From positions 1-48,852 of the forward strand of contig JAEUHG010000098.1 in the NCBI GenBank assembly GCA_016795425.1: 48,852 nucleotides of DNA, written 5' to 3'. A model generated the notes under the pieces. It was not told the origin of the DNA, searched no databases, and saw only the letters and a list, made by a program, of their open reading frames with translations. How positions within the stretch are numbered: the first letter of the stretch is position 1; every line of letters starts with the position of its first letter. The position numbers and the translations under genes are program-made. The DNA is from Verrucomicrobiales bacterium (GTDB lineage: Bacteria; Verrucomicrobiota; Verrucomicrobiia; Limisphaerales; CAIMTB01). Shown in pieces: positions 7,467 to 16,215 of the stretch.

Positions 7467-9992
7467 TTAGGCCGCCCCAGCCCCGGCGGGCAACGCACCG
7501 CTCGCGGAGGCTTGTTGGCGGAAGATGAGCTTTCCGTCCTCGACGGTGACATCCACCGGCTCGGTATCCACCAAGGTGCCCTTGAGGATCTCTTCAGCCA
7601 ATGGATCCTCGAGGTAGCGTTCGACGGCACGGCGCATGGGGCGAGCCCCGTATTGCGGGTCGAAGCCTTTTTCGACGAGGTAATCCTTGGCCTTGGAATC
7701 CAGGACCAGCTTGAGGTTCTTCTTCTGAACCCGCTCCACCACCTTGGCGATCTCGAGATCCAGAATCTGAACCAAGTCCTCCTTGGTCAGCGATCGGAAG
7801 ACGATGACGTCATCGAGTCGGTTCAGGAACTCGGGTTTGAACACCCGTTTGGACTCCTCGAGCAGGCGTTCGCGCATCTTGTCGTATTTCGCGCCCGAGT
7901 CCTCATTGGCCGCACCGAAGCCCAAGGCGCTCGACTTCTTGACCGTCTCGGCACCGACATTGGAGGTGAGCAGGATGATGGTGTTGCGGAAGTCGACCTG
8001 GCGTCCTTGGGAATCGGTCAGCTTACCCTCCTCAAGGATCTGGAGGAGCATGTTCGCCACATCCGGGTGCGCCTTCTCCAACTCGTCGAACAACACGACG
8101 CAGTACGGCTTGCGGCGGACCGACTCGGTGAGTTGGCCGCCCTCTTCATAGCCGACATAACCCGGAGGTGAACCCACCAGGCGGGAGACACTGAACTTCT
8201 CCATGTACTCGGACATGTCGAGCTGAACGAGCGCCTTTGGATCGCCGAACATGTGTTCGGCGAGGGCCTTGGCGAGCAGGGTTTTGCCAACACCGGTGGG
8301 GCCCAGAAGCATGAAGGTGCCAATCGGCCGCTTGGGATCCTTGAGATCCGCCCTGGAGCGGCGCAGCGCGCGACTCAACGCCGCGACGGCCTCCCCCTGC
8401 CCAATGACCATGCGGCCAACCACCTTCTCCATATCGAGGAGCTTTTGCGCCTCCGTCTGCTCCATGCGACGCAGAGGGATCCCGGTCCATTTGGCCACGA
8501 CCTGAACGACCTCATCCTCATCGACTTTGACCCGCTTTTCCTCGCGGTTGTTCTTCCAGGCGTTGAGAATGCTCTCCAGCTTTTCCTTGGCCTGCTTTTC
8601 CTTGTCCCGCATCGCGGCCGCACCTTCGAAATCCTGTTCCTTGATGGCCTTTTCCTTGCGGGTCTTGATGGTTTCAATCTCGGCCTCGAGGTCCTTGACC
8701 TCGGGCGGCCGGGTCATGGCGCCAATGCGCGCGCGGGCGCCGGCTTCGTCCATGACATCAATCGCCTTGTCGGGAAGGAATCGCCCGGTGATGTAACGAT
8801 CCGAGAGTTTCACCGCGGCCTCGACCGCGGTATCGGTGATCTCCGCCTTGTGATGGTCTTCGTACTTCGGCCGGAGACCTTTCAGAATCTGAATGGCCTC
8901 ATCCACCGTCGGCGCCTCCACCTTCACCGTCTGGAATCGCCGCTCGAGCGCCGCATCCTTCTCGATGTACTTGCGGTACTCGTTGAGCGTCGTGGCCCCG
9001 ATGCACTGCATTTCACCGCGACTCAAGGCGGGCTTGATGATGTTCGAGGCATCCATCGTGCCTTCGGCGGAACCCGCCCCGACGATGGTGTGCAACTCGT
9101 CGATGAACAGAATCACGTTCTTGGCGCGCCGGATTTCGTCCATCACCGCCTTGATGCGCTCCTCGAATTGTCCGCGGTACTTGGTTCCCGCGACCATGAG
9201 CGCCATGTCGAGGGTGATGACACGTTTCTCGCGAAGGATTTCCGGAACATTGCCGCGGGAGATTTCCTGGGCCAACCCTTCGACGATGGCGGTCTTGCCC
9301 ACGCCGGCCTCGCCGAGGAGAACCGGATTGTTCTTGGTTCGACGACAGAGGATCTGGACCACCCGTTCGATCTCCGATTTGCGCCCGATCACCGGATCCA
9401 TTTCGCCCTTGCGCGCAATCTCGGTCAGGTCGCGACCGAACGCCTTCAGCGCCGGGGTCTTGACCTCGCCTTTCTTCTCGCCCTTTTCAGCGGGCGCCGC
9501 CCCTCCTTCCTGGGGCGCGCCACCCTCCTCCTGATTGGCAAAATTGGGATCGAGCTCCTTGAGGATCTCCTGGCGTGTCTGCTCGATATCGACGTCGAGG
9601 CTCTTGAGAACGCGCGCGGCGACCCCGTCGCCTTCTCGCAGCAAGCCGAGCAGGATGTGTTCGGTGCCGACGTAGGTATGGTTGAGCGCCTTGGCTTCCT
9701 TGGCGGCCAACGACAACACCTTCTTGACGCGGGGCGTGTACGGGATGTTGCCAACGACCTTCTGGTCGGGTCCGGTGCCCACTTGCTTTTCAACCTCGAG
9801 ACGAACCGTCTCCAGGTCCAGGCCCATCTTTTGCAGGACATTGACGGCGACACCCTGCCCGAGCTTGATCAGGCCCAGCAGAAGATGTTCGGTGCCGACA
9901 AAGTTGTGGTTGAACCGATCCGCTTCCTTACGCGCCAGGGCCAGCACCTGCTGGGCCCGGGGCGTGAAGTTGTTCATGGCCTCTTCACTCAT
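7467..9992 (-). CDS. clpC: ATP-dependent Clp protease ATPase subunit ClpC
   Basis: An 841-residue AAA+ unfoldase that feeds proteins to ClpP. Domains in order: a double Clp_N repeat (about 8-150), first AAA module with Walker A GEAGVGKT (227-234) and Walker B ILFIDEL (294-300), an M/UVR region (430-475), second AAA module with Walker A GPTGVGKT (564-571), and a ClpP-docking LGF loop (690-692). The M domain and UVR motif make it ClpC rather than ClpA or ClpB. An alternative start at 9977 (MNNFTPRAQ) fits many ClpC proteins better. It starts 6 bases after the mcsB stop, so mcsA-mcsB-clpC form one operon: McsB marks substrates with phosphoarginine and ClpC recognises them. The last 15 residues are a low-complexity tail. 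Confidence 0.97.
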   Translation of the reverse strand: MSEEAMNNFTPRAQQVLALARKEADRFNHNFVGTEHLLLGLIKLGQGVAVNVLQKMGLDLETVRLEVEKQVGTGPDQKVVGNIPYTPRVKKVLSLAAKEAKALNHTYVGTEHILLGLLREGDGVAARVLKSLDVDIEQTRQEILKELDPNFANQEEGGAPQEGGAAPAEKGEKKGEVKTPALKAFGRDLTEIARKGEMDPVIGRKSEIERVVQILCRRTKNNPVLLGEAGVGKTAIVEGLAQEISRGNVPEILREKRVITLDMALMVAGTKYRGQFEERIKAVMDEIRRAKNVILFIDELHTIVGAGSAEGTMDASNIIKPALSRGEMQCIGATTLNEYRKYIEKDAALERRFQTVKVEAPTVDEAIQILKGLRPKYEDHHKAEITDTAVEAAVKLSDRYITGRFLPDKAIDVMDEAGARARIGAMTRPPEVKDLEAEIETIKTRKEKAIKEQDFEGAAAMRDKEKQAKEKLESILNAWKNNREEKRVKVDEDEVVQVVAKWTGIPLRRMEQTEAQKLLDMEKVVGRMVIGQGEAVAALSRALRRSRADLKDPKRPIGTFMLLGPTGVGKTLLAKALAEHMFGDPKALVQLDMSEYMEKFSVSRLVGSPPGYVGYEEGGQLTESVRRKPYCVVLFDELEKAHPDVANMLLQILEEGKLTDSQGRQVDFRNTIILLTSNVGAETVKKSSALGFGAANEDSGAKYDKMRERLLEESKRVFKPEFLNRLDDVIVFRSLTKEDLVQILDLEIAKVVERVQKKNLKLVLDSKAKDYLVEKGFDPQYGARPMRRAVERYLEDPLAEEILKGTLVDTEPVDVTVEDGKLIFRQQASASGALPAGAGAA

Positions 9993-9997
9993 AGCTT

Positions 9998-11122
9998 TTA
10001 TTCCCCGCCACCTGCTCTAGTTGCATCCCCAGACGGCGGCGTCAACTGGATGGTTACCGGACGCGGGACGTCCCGGAGTCGGTCCCGCAGCAGATCCGCC
10101 CTCAGAACATCGCGCTCATCGGCGCCCAATTTGCCGGTGTGGGTGCGCTGAAGGTGCGCGGGTTGCGACACCAGCAGCAGTTCGTCGAACAAGGCCCTGG
10201 GAATGCTCGGGAACATTTTCAAGTCGTGGGCCAGCCGGACCAGCGAGAGCAAATTCATCGCCTCTTTGGAGGAGATGCTATGGGCATTGGAGAGCACGCC
10301 GAAGGCGCGTCCGATGTGGTTGAAGAGGACTTTCGGCTTTTCCTCAAGCAGCTTCTGCCGGGCATTCAACTCATGCTCGATCATCTGGTGGACGACCTTG
10401 CTGAGACGTTCGACGATCTCCGCTTCCGACTCCCCCAACGTCATCTGATTCGAGACCTGGAAAATGTTCCCCAAGGCTTCGGTGCCCTCGCCATACAGCC
10501 CACGCACCGCCAGTCCCAATTTGTTCACCGACTGGATGATGGGATTCACCAACTCCGCCAGCACCAACCCCGGCAAATGCAGCATCGCGCTAACCCGGAT
10601 TCCGGTGCCGACATTGGTGGGGCACGCGGTCAGGTAGCCAAACTCCTGGGAGTACGCAAACGGAAGTCGCGACTCCAGACTGCTGTCCAACTCGTCAATC
10701 GCCTGCCAGGCCTCCCGCAATTGCAGCCCGGGACGCAGCGATTGCATGCGCAGGTGGTCCTCCTCGTTGACCATGACACTCAACGATTCGTGCCGGTCCA
10801 GGACCAGACCGCTCCCGGCTCCCTTGGCGGCGTGTTCGCGGCTGATCAGATGGCGTTCCACCAGGATCTGCTTGTCCATGGCCGTGAGGTTGTCCATGGA
10901 CTCGGCAAACCCGGTCGCCATCATGGGCAGCTGTTCGACGGCGCCCCGGATGACTTCCAGCGACCGAATTCGTTCGGCCTTCTTGGCCCAACCGGGAAAG
11001 GCAAAACCCTGGACGTTCCGCGCCAGTCGCACGCGGCTGGAAAGGACGATGTGGTCCATGGGCCCGGTTCGCCGCACGGCGTCGGACGGCTGGCTCAGAA
11101 AGGTGAGGAGTTCTTGGGCCAT
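9998..11122 (-). CDS. mcsB: Protein arginine kinase McsB
   Basis: A 374-residue phosphagen-kinase-like enzyme that phosphorylates arginine in proteins, marking them for ClpC. The catalytic elements are intact: SSRVRLARN (28-36) and NEED (119-122) in the nucleotide and substrate loops, and TACPTNVGTG with C167 at the active site. The phosphoarginine-sensing RDxxRA motif is present as RDVLRA (337-342), at the same numbering I recall for the Firmicute enzyme. Both catalysis and allosteric control therefore look functional. The gene starts 5 bases after the mcsA stop and ends 5 bases before clpC. The C-terminal 25 residues, rich in Pro, Thr and Gly, go beyond the conserved domain. Confidence 0.96.
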   Translation of the reverse strand: MAQELLTFLSQPSDAVRRTGPMDHIVLSSRVRLARNVQGFAFPGWAKKAERIRSLEVIRGAVEQLPMMATGFAESMDNLTAMDKQILVERHLISREHAAKGAGSGLVLDRHESLSVMVNEEDHLRMQSLRPGLQLREAWQAIDELDSSLESRLPFAYSQEFGYLTACPTNVGTGIRVSAMLHLPGLVLAELVNPIIQSVNKLGLAVRGLYGEGTEALGNIFQVSNQMTLGESEAEIVERLSKVVHQMIEHELNARQKLLEEKPKVLFNHIGRAFGVLSNAHSISSKEAMNLLSLVRLAHDLKMFPSIPRALFDELLLVSQPAHLQRTHTGKLGADERDVLRADLLRDRLRDVPRPVTIQLTPPSGDATRAGGGE

Positions 11123-11127
11123 GCGGG

Positions 11128-11637
11128 TCAGGAGATCGTGGCTGCCTGCTGCTTCAAGGCCCGGATTTGGTCACGCAATTGAGCGGCTTCCTCGAAATTC
11201 TCCGCTTGGATCGCCTTCTCCAGACGGCGGTTCAGCGTCCGTAGCTGATCGGCCGGGTCCTTGCGGGGCCGGAAGGCGTTCGGGGTCTTCCCCACGTGCC
11301 GAATGCCCTTGTGCATCGTTTTGAGCATTGCCGGCAATCCTTCGGCGAAAGTCGTGTAGCATTGCGGACACCCAAACCGGCCGGATTTCTTGAAATCCGC
11401 CTGGGAGAGTCCGCAGGTCCCACACACCAATTCACCGGGCTTGGACGCGGGCCTCGCTTCGCCTTCCTGCGACGCCCCCAGACCGAGCAGGAGGTCGGCG
11501 AGGGAAAAACCGGCAGGATCCGTCACCCCTTTGGCCTTCGAGCATTCCTCGCAAAGGTCGATCTTCTGCATCTTGTCGTCGACAATCTGCGTCAGATGGA
11601 CCTTCGCTTCGTTTTTTTGGCAGATGCTACAGAGCAT
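11128..11637 (-). CDS. mcsA: McsA, zinc-finger/UVR activator of McsB
   Basis: A 169-residue protein with four CxxC pairs (C3/C6, C29/C32, C72/C75, C90/C93), which bind zinc, and a C-terminal UVR motif (about 130-165: DQLRTLNRRLEKAIQ and following) like those in UvrB, UvrC and ClpC. McsA activates the arginine kinase McsB and helps couple it to ClpC. It is the first gene of the mcsA-mcsB-clpC operon. In Firmicutes a ctsR repressor gene normally precedes mcsA; here the upstream gene is ilvE, with a 143-base gap that presumably holds the promoter. I saw no CtsR-type heptad operator in that gap, so control must be different. Confidence 0.93.
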   Translation of the reverse strand: MLCSICQKNEAKVHLTQIVDDKMQKIDLCEECSKAKGVTDPAGFSLADLLLGLGASQEGEARPASKPGELVCGTCGLSQADFKKSGRFGCPQCYTTFAEGLPAMLKTMHKGIRHVGKTPNAFRPRKDPADQLRTLNRRLEKAIQAENFEEAAQLRDQIRALKQQAATIS

Positions 11638-11780
11638 GTCTCAGTCCTGGAAGGTTGGGCTGCAAGGACCTAGGCGATTCTGGCAACCCAAGATCAAAAG
11701 CCTGCACGGACCAACCGCGTTCCCGCGGCGGCCTTGCCGTTCAACACTCAGCTTCAAAACCAAATTGGATTGACCGCCGC

Positions 11781-12653
11781 TCACGCGTATATCGGCTCGC
11801 CAGTGGAGTTCGTCAAGGAATGGTAGGACTTGGTCAAGGTGGTGGTCAGCGACCCTGGCTTGCCGTTGCCGATGACCCGGCCATCGACTTTCACCACGGG
11901 CACAATCTCCGCCCCCGTCCCGGTCAAAAAGCATTCATCCGCATTGAAAACGTCGTAGCGGGTCAAATTGGACTCAAAAACCTCCAAACCGGCCGACCGC
12001 GCGAGGTCCATCACCGTGCCGCGTGTGATTCCGTACAAGGCGCCCGCCGCCAGCGGGGGCGTAAAGATCCGGCGGTTTTGAATGAGGAAGATGTTGTCGC
12101 CCGTGCATTCCGCGACGTACCCCTCCGCATTGAGCATGATCGCCTCTTCGCACCCGGCCTGGTTGGCTTCGATTTTCGCCAGGATGTTGTTGAGGTAATT
12201 CAACGACTTGATCGCCGGATTCAACGCACTATGCAGGTTGCGCGTGGTCGGGACGGTCACGATCTCCAATCCCTTCCGGTAGTATTCCTCGGGGTAGAGC
12301 TGAATCTTCCCGGCAATGATGATGATCGACGGACGTTCGCATTTGTTGGGGTTCAACCCCAACGTGCCCTTTCCGCGCGTCAGCACCAACCGCACGTAGC
12401 CGTCCTTCAACCGGTTCCGCCGGCAGGTCTCCACCACCGCCTTGCCCAGATCCTCCCGCGACATCGGGACCTCCAGAAGGATCGCCTTGGCCGAGCAAAA
12501 CAGGCGGTCGATGTGTTCCTTCAACTTGAAGACCCGCCCGTTATAGGCCCGGATCCCCTCGAAAACGCCATCGCCATAAAGCAATCCGTGGTCAAAGACC
12601 GAAATCTTCGCGGATTTCTCGTCGTAGTACCGGCCGTCGATGTAAATCTTCAT
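11781..12653 (-). CDS. ilvE: Branched-chain amino acid aminotransferase
   Basis: A 290-residue PLP enzyme of fold type IV that transfers the amino group between glutamate and the keto acids of valine, leucine and isoleucine. The FDHGLLYGDGVFEGIRAY opening (20-37) is the family signature. The PLP lysine is K149 in NPAIKSLNYLNN, followed by E182 in AECTGDNIFL, the catalytic glutamate region. The C-terminal FLTGTGAEIVPVV (about 247) holds the phosphate-binding turn. D-amino acid transaminase and aminodeoxychorismate lyase share this fold, but the EGIRAY element and length favour IlvE. It is transcribed in the same direction as mcsA but separated by 143 bases, so it is probably a separate unit. 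Confidence 0.9.
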   Translation of the reverse strand: MKIYIDGRYYDEKSAKISVFDHGLLYGDGVFEGIRAYNGRVFKLKEHIDRLFCSAKAILLEVPMSREDLGKAVVETCRRNRLKDGYVRLVLTRGKGTLGLNPNKCERPSIIIIAGKIQLYPEEYYRKGLEIVTVPTTRNLHSALNPAIKSLNYLNNILAKIEANQAGCEEAIMLNAEGYVAECTGDNIFLIQNRRIFTPPLAAGALYGITRGTVMDLARSAGLEVFESNLTRYDVFNADECFLTGTGAEIVPVVKVDGRVIGNGKPGSLTTTLTKSYHSLTNSTGEPIYA

Positions 12654-12754
12654 CCTGCGGGCCCCAAGCTAGGGCAGCCGTCGGAGCCGAAGCAAGGCGG
12701 ATGGGGACGGAAAGCCCCTGGATCGGACCGGGCGACGGGCGGCGTGGCGTTATT

Positions 12755-13465
12755 CTAACCGTGGCGCCCGGAGGCTCGTTCCCCCACCACCCCGTCCACC
12801 AACTCCAGGACCTTGGGAGCCCGACCCGCCACCCGTGGATCGTGGGTGACGAGAATCAAGGTCATGCCTTCCTCGGACTGCAGCGAGGCCAGCAAATCCA
12901 TGATGTCACCCCCGGTCGCGGAATCGAGGTTCCCCGTGGGTTCGTCCGCCAACACCAGCGGCGGCCGGTTGATCAAAGCCCGGGCAATCGCGACCCGCTG
13001 CTGCTCACCGCCGGACAATTCCGTGGGCAGGTGATCGAGCCGCTTACCCAACCCCACGCGCTCCAGCAAAAGACGGGCGCGCTCCGCCGCCTCCGCCGCC
13101 GGTTGGCGCAGGATACGCGCCGGCAGGCTCACGTTCTCGGTGGCATCCAGTTCCGGCAGCAGGTGGTAGGCCTGGAAAACGAACCCGACCTGCTGATTCC
13201 GAAACCGTGCCAAACGCGCGGCGCCCCACTGATCCAACGACTCGCCGCGGAACTCAATGCGCCCGGAGTCCGGCAGATCCAATCCGCCAAGCAAATGGAG
13301 CAGGGTGCTTTTCCCCGAACCGGAGGCCCCACGCAAGGCGACAAACTCCCCCTTGGCGACTTCCAGCGAGGCGCCACGCAACACTTCCACGGACCGGCGC
13401 CCCATCTGGTAGGTCTTCCGCAGGTCCTTGGCGGTCAGCAACGGCGTCGCGGACGGCTCATTCAT
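12755..13465 (-). CDS. lolD: Lipoprotein-releasing ABC transporter ATPase LolD
   Basis: A 236-residue ABC ATPase starting at the ATG at 13465, which overlaps the stop of the lolC-type gene by 8 bases (ATGAATGA). It has Walker A GASGSGKST (46-54), the signature LSGGEQ (150-155), Walker B VLADEP (171-176) and the D-loop GNLDSATG. The GFVFQAYHLLPELDATENV stretch is typical of the LolD/MacB group. It powers the FtsX-type permease encoded just upstream, which extracts lipoproteins from the inner membrane for transport to the outer membrane. The overlap implies translational coupling and a fixed ratio of subunits. A MacB-type efflux role is less likely because the partner permease has the LolC layout. 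Confidence 0.92.
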   Translation of the reverse strand: MNEPSATPLLTAKDLRKTYQMGRRSVEVLRGASLEVAKGEFVALRGASGSGKSTLLHLLGGLDLPDSGRIEFRGESLDQWGAARLARFRNQQVGFVFQAYHLLPELDATENVSLPARILRQPAAEAAERARLLLERVGLGKRLDHLPTELSGGEQQRVAIARALINRPPLVLADEPTGNLDSATGGDIMDLLASLQSEEGMTLILVTHDPRVAGRAPKVLELVDGVVGERASGRHG

Positions 13466-14738
13466 GGCGCAGCGCCTCCACAGGTTGGAGCCTGCCGGCA
13501 TTCCAGGCGGGCAGAAGGCCGGCCAACAGGCATATCACCAGAGCGCTGCCGCAAATCATGGCGACGTCCATCACCTCGATGCGTGCCGGGAGTTGGCCAA
13601 AGCCATAGATACTGGCCGGAAACAACTCGAGACCGGTCGTTCGCCGCATGAACTCCAGAAACTCATTGCGATAACGCACCGCCAGGATCCCGAGTCCACA
13701 GCCGGTCACCACCCCCACCACTCCGACAAAGATGCTCTGACTGAGGAAGAGCCAGGAGACTTGGGCGCGCGTGCAGCCCAGCGCCTTGAGCACCCCGATC
13801 TCCCTGGTCTTCTGCACGACGAATGTGATCTGCGTGCTGGTGATGCCGAAGGCCGCCACGATCATGACAAAGAAGAGCACGATAAACATGACGTTCTTCT
13901 CCACCGCCACCGCCTCCAGTATCTCGCCCTTGTCCTCTTTCCACGTGGTCACCCGATAACCCGATCCCAGCGCCCGCGCCAATGGAACGCGGATCGCGTC
14001 CGCCTCCATCGGATTGGCCAGGGTAACCGTCACGCCGTGAACCGCATCGTCGAGGTTGTAGAGGTCCTGCGCGTTCGACAGCGAAGTGAGCACATACGCC
14101 ACGTTGTACTCATAATAGCCGGCGTCGAAAATGCCGCGCACGACGAACTCAATCGGGAGGAAAGCCTCGTCGCTCTGGCCGTCCGCCTGGCGCCGGGCCT
14201 GTGCCAACATCTGTTGGGCCACGCCGGGCGGCAGGATATTGACGATGTCCCCCGGCTGAACATCGAGGCGCCGAGCCAGTTCCCAGCCCACCAGAATTCC
14301 TTTGCCCCGGAGATCGTTGGTTCCAAGGCGAATCAGGTTCACCATCGGCGACGCCTCGCTGCCCGCCCGCGTATCGATGCCCCGCACCAGTGGGGTCAAC
14401 ACCATGGATCCGCGGTCGCCGGGACGTTCCAACAGCACCGGGCCTTCCACCAGCGGCGCCGCGCCCACCACCCCGGGCTGGTTGGTCGCCACCCGCAACA
14501 CCGAAGGGTAATCCTGCAGATTAATGTCCGCTGCGGTGATGGTGAGATGGGGATTGAATCCCAGGAGCCGCTCCCGCAGTTGCTCCCCAAACCCCGTCAT
14601 CACCGCAATCACCACGATCAGTACCATCACCCCAAGTGCCACCCCCACCACGGCAATCAAGGTGATCACCGACACGAAGGTTCGCTTCGGGCGGAGATAT
14701 CGAAGGGCCAGGACCAGCTCAACCGGGAGCCACGACAC
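13458..14738 (-). CDS. lolC: Lipoprotein-releasing ABC transporter permease LolC/LolE
   Basis: A 426-residue inner-membrane permease. An N-terminal opening (LVLALRYLRPKRTFVSVIT) runs into the first transmembrane segment (about 25-48), a large periplasmic domain spans about 50-280, and three C-terminal helices carry the FtsX domain with KTREIGVLKALGCTR (about 300-315). This is the LolC/LolE arrangement. Only one permease gene is seen, so it may act as a homodimer (as in LolF-type systems). It is translationally coupled to lolD through an 8-base overlap. The outer membrane implied by this transporter fits a Gram-negative cell plan. Confidence 0.88.
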   Translation of the reverse strand: MSWLPVELVLALRYLRPKRTFVSVITLIAVVGVALGVMVLIVVIAVMTGFGEQLRERLLGFNPHLTITAADINLQDYPSVLRVATNQPGVVGAAPLVEGPVLLERPGDRGSMVLTPLVRGIDTRAGSEASPMVNLIRLGTNDLRGKGILVGWELARRLDVQPGDIVNILPPGVAQQMLAQARRQADGQSDEAFLPIEFVVRGIFDAGYYEYNVAYVLTSLSNAQDLYNLDDAVHGVTVTLANPMEADAIRVPLARALGSGYRVTTWKEDKGEILEAVAVEKNVMFIVLFFVMIVAAFGITSTQITFVVQKTREIGVLKALGCTRAQVSWLFLSQSIFVGVVGVVTGCGLGILAVRYRNEFLEFMRRTTGLELFPASIYGFGQLPARIEVMDVAMICGSALVICLLAGLLPAWNAGRLQPVEALRHE

Positions 14739-14776
14739 GCGTCCACCTTATGTCAGGCATCCCGGGCACGTCGAGG

Positions 14777-15649
14777 TCACTTACCCGCAAACCCGCGCTG
14801 CGACAGCCAGAAGGCAAGGTCCTTGGTCCATGGATGACCGTTGGCCAGCCCGATCCCGTGCCGACCCCGCTCGTAAAGGTGCACATCCATGGGGACCTTG
14901 GCTCGGCGCAGTGCCTGAGCGAACAGCAAGGTGTTCTCCACCGGCACTCCCGCGTCCTCCACGGTATGCCAGAGAAAGGTCGGGGGCGTCTCCGGTGTCA
15001 CCTGGGTCTCGTTCGATAGCATTCGAACCAGGTCGTCGGATGGATGTTCCCCCAGCAGGTTCCGCTTCGAACCCTGATGGGTGAACTCGCCCATGGTGAT
15101 CACCGGATAACAAAGGATCCCCAGGTCCGGCCGCGAACTTTGCCTTTCCACGGGATCGGTGGCTTCGCCTTTTCCCGCATCAAAGTGCGTGAGCAACGTC
15201 GACGCCAAATGTCCGCCCGCCGAGGACCCCATGATGCCGACCCTCTGGGGATCCAGGCCCCAGACCGACGCTTTGGACCGCACGTAACGGACGGCGCGCG
15301 CGGCGTCCTCGAGCATGCGGGGATGACGATAGCCATGGCTGCCCAGCCGGTATTTGAGCACGAAGCCATGGATGCCAAGGCCGTTCAACCAGAGCGCGTA
15401 ATCCTTCCCTTCATGCGCCGCCAATCCGCCGTACCCCCCGCCCGGGCAGATCACGATTGCCGCCCCCGTGCCGGTTCCTGGCTCGGCCAGAAATGGGGTC
15501 ACCGTTGGAACATCGCGATCCGCATCACCCAAAGCTCCGGGAGCGGCGCTGCTCCAGAGACGCTCCGCGGGCAACTCGGCGCCCGGGACGGAGATGGGAG
15601 TCAGCAGGCCGGCGACCGCCAGGCAAAAAAAAGGAACCAGAGGTTTCAT
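14777..15649 (-). CDS. Secreted alpha/beta-hydrolase esterase (BD-FAE/acetylesterase-like)
   Basis: A 290-residue exported esterase starting at the ATG at 15649, which gives a signal peptide (PLVPFFCLAVAGLLTPISVPGAE). Upstream in-frame codons to 15835 are open but lack signal features. The oxyanion loop is CPGGGYGGLA (69-77), the nucleophile is S143 in GSSAGG, and the acid and base are D232 (TVEDAG) and H264 (GRHGIG). The family includes carbohydrate acetyl and feruloyl esterases, so deacetylation of plant or algal polysaccharide is a reasonable inference; the exact substrate cannot be told. It lies 38 bases downstream of the start of lolC but in the same direction, and is divergent from the BlaI gene. 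Confidence 0.85.
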   Translation of the reverse strand: MKPLVPFFCLAVAGLLTPISVPGAELPAERLWSSAAPGALGDADRDVPTVTPFLAEPGTGTGAAIVICPGGGYGGLAAHEGKDYALWLNGLGIHGFVLKYRLGSHGYRHPRMLEDAARAVRYVRSKASVWGLDPQRVGIMGSSAGGHLASTLLTHFDAGKGEATDPVERQSSRPDLGILCYPVITMGEFTHQGSKRNLLGEHPSDDLVRMLSNETQVTPETPPTFLWHTVEDAGVPVENTLLFAQALRRAKVPMDVHLYERGRHGIGLANGHPWTKDLAFWLSQRGFAGK

Positions 15650-15798
15650 CGTGAGGATCGGGGGCACAGGGGCGAAAATACCTCGGGCGCGATCGGCAGG
15701 GAAGGCAGAGGTCCGGAGGCCGCGAAAACTTTGGCATCGCCGCGGGTCGACGTCCTCCATTTTTTCATCCTGACCATCACTTACCACTTGCCGAATAG

Positions 15799-15816
15799 CG
15801 ACTACCGGCGTAGTCG
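15799..15816. promoter_or_regulatory. Candidate BlaI operator palindrome
   Basis: A perfect inverted repeat with 7-bp arms, CGACTAC and GTAGTCG, and a CGGC centre. It lies 25 bases before the BlaI-family start codon and within the shared upstream region of the divergent esterase gene. BlaI/MecI repressors bind short dyads containing TAC...GTA, so autoregulation is likely. Confidence 0.65.
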
Positions 15817-15840
15817 GAGGGCAGTCAATTTCCACGCATC

Positions 15841-16212
15841 ATGAAGAAGGTTCCTCGTATCTCGGAGACGGAATGGCAGATCATGAAGATCGTGTGGTCG
15901 AAGGGGCAATGCACGGCGAACGAGATTCTCGACGCGCTCAATGCGCGGGAACCGTGGCATCCCAAAACCGCGCGCACTTTGATCGGCCGATTGGTAAAGA
16001 AGCGTGCACTGACCTACAAGGAAGACGGGCGCGCCTACATCTACCGACCGGGTATCAGCGAATCCGAAGCCATCGCCCATTACAGCGAATCCTTTCTTGA
16101 TCGAGTGTTCGACGGAGCCTTGGCCCCGATGCTGGCGCATTTTGTTCAAAGCAATCGGTTATCGGCTTCCGAGCTGCAACACCTTCGCGAAGTCATCGAC
16201 GAGAGGGAATAG
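15841..16212 (+). CDS. BlaI/MecI/CopY-family transcriptional repressor
   Basis: A 123-residue winged-helix repressor. The opening SETEWQIMKIVWSKG and the recognition-helix region HPKTARTLIGRLVKKRAL (about 40-57), followed by a wing (EDGRAYIYRP), are diagnostic of the BlaI family. The C-terminal half should dimerise and hold the cleavage site used by the paired metallopeptidase. The gene stops 3 bases before the M56 peptidase gene, the classical BlaI-BlaR1 operon arrangement. The palindrome at 15799-15816 is its probable operator. No beta-lactamase gene is adjacent, so the regulated genes may be the pair itself, the divergent esterase or unlinked targets. Confidence 0.92.
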   Translation: MKKVPRISETEWQIMKIVWSKGQCTANEILDALNAREPWHPKTARTLIGRLVKKRALTYKEDGRAYIYRPGISESEAIAHYSESFLDRVFDGALAPMLAHFVQSNRLSASELQHLREVIDERE

Positions 16213-16215
16213 CGC

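Noticed and set aside
8253..10151. A 632-codon plus-strand open frame opposite clpC
   Set aside because: It is antisense to the fully recognisable ClpC gene; long open frames on the opposite strand are expected at this GC content, and its composition (His, Gly, Arg, Leu) is not that of a real protein.
12728..12771. CCGGGCG/CGCCCGG inverted repeat at the end of lolD
   Set aside because: The 30-base spacing and GC-rich setting make it likely to be chance, and part of it codes for LolD.
15621..15634. A-run that could serve as a U-tract of a terminator on the minus strand
   Set aside because: It lies in the signal-peptide coding part of the secreted esterase and no GC stem precedes it.
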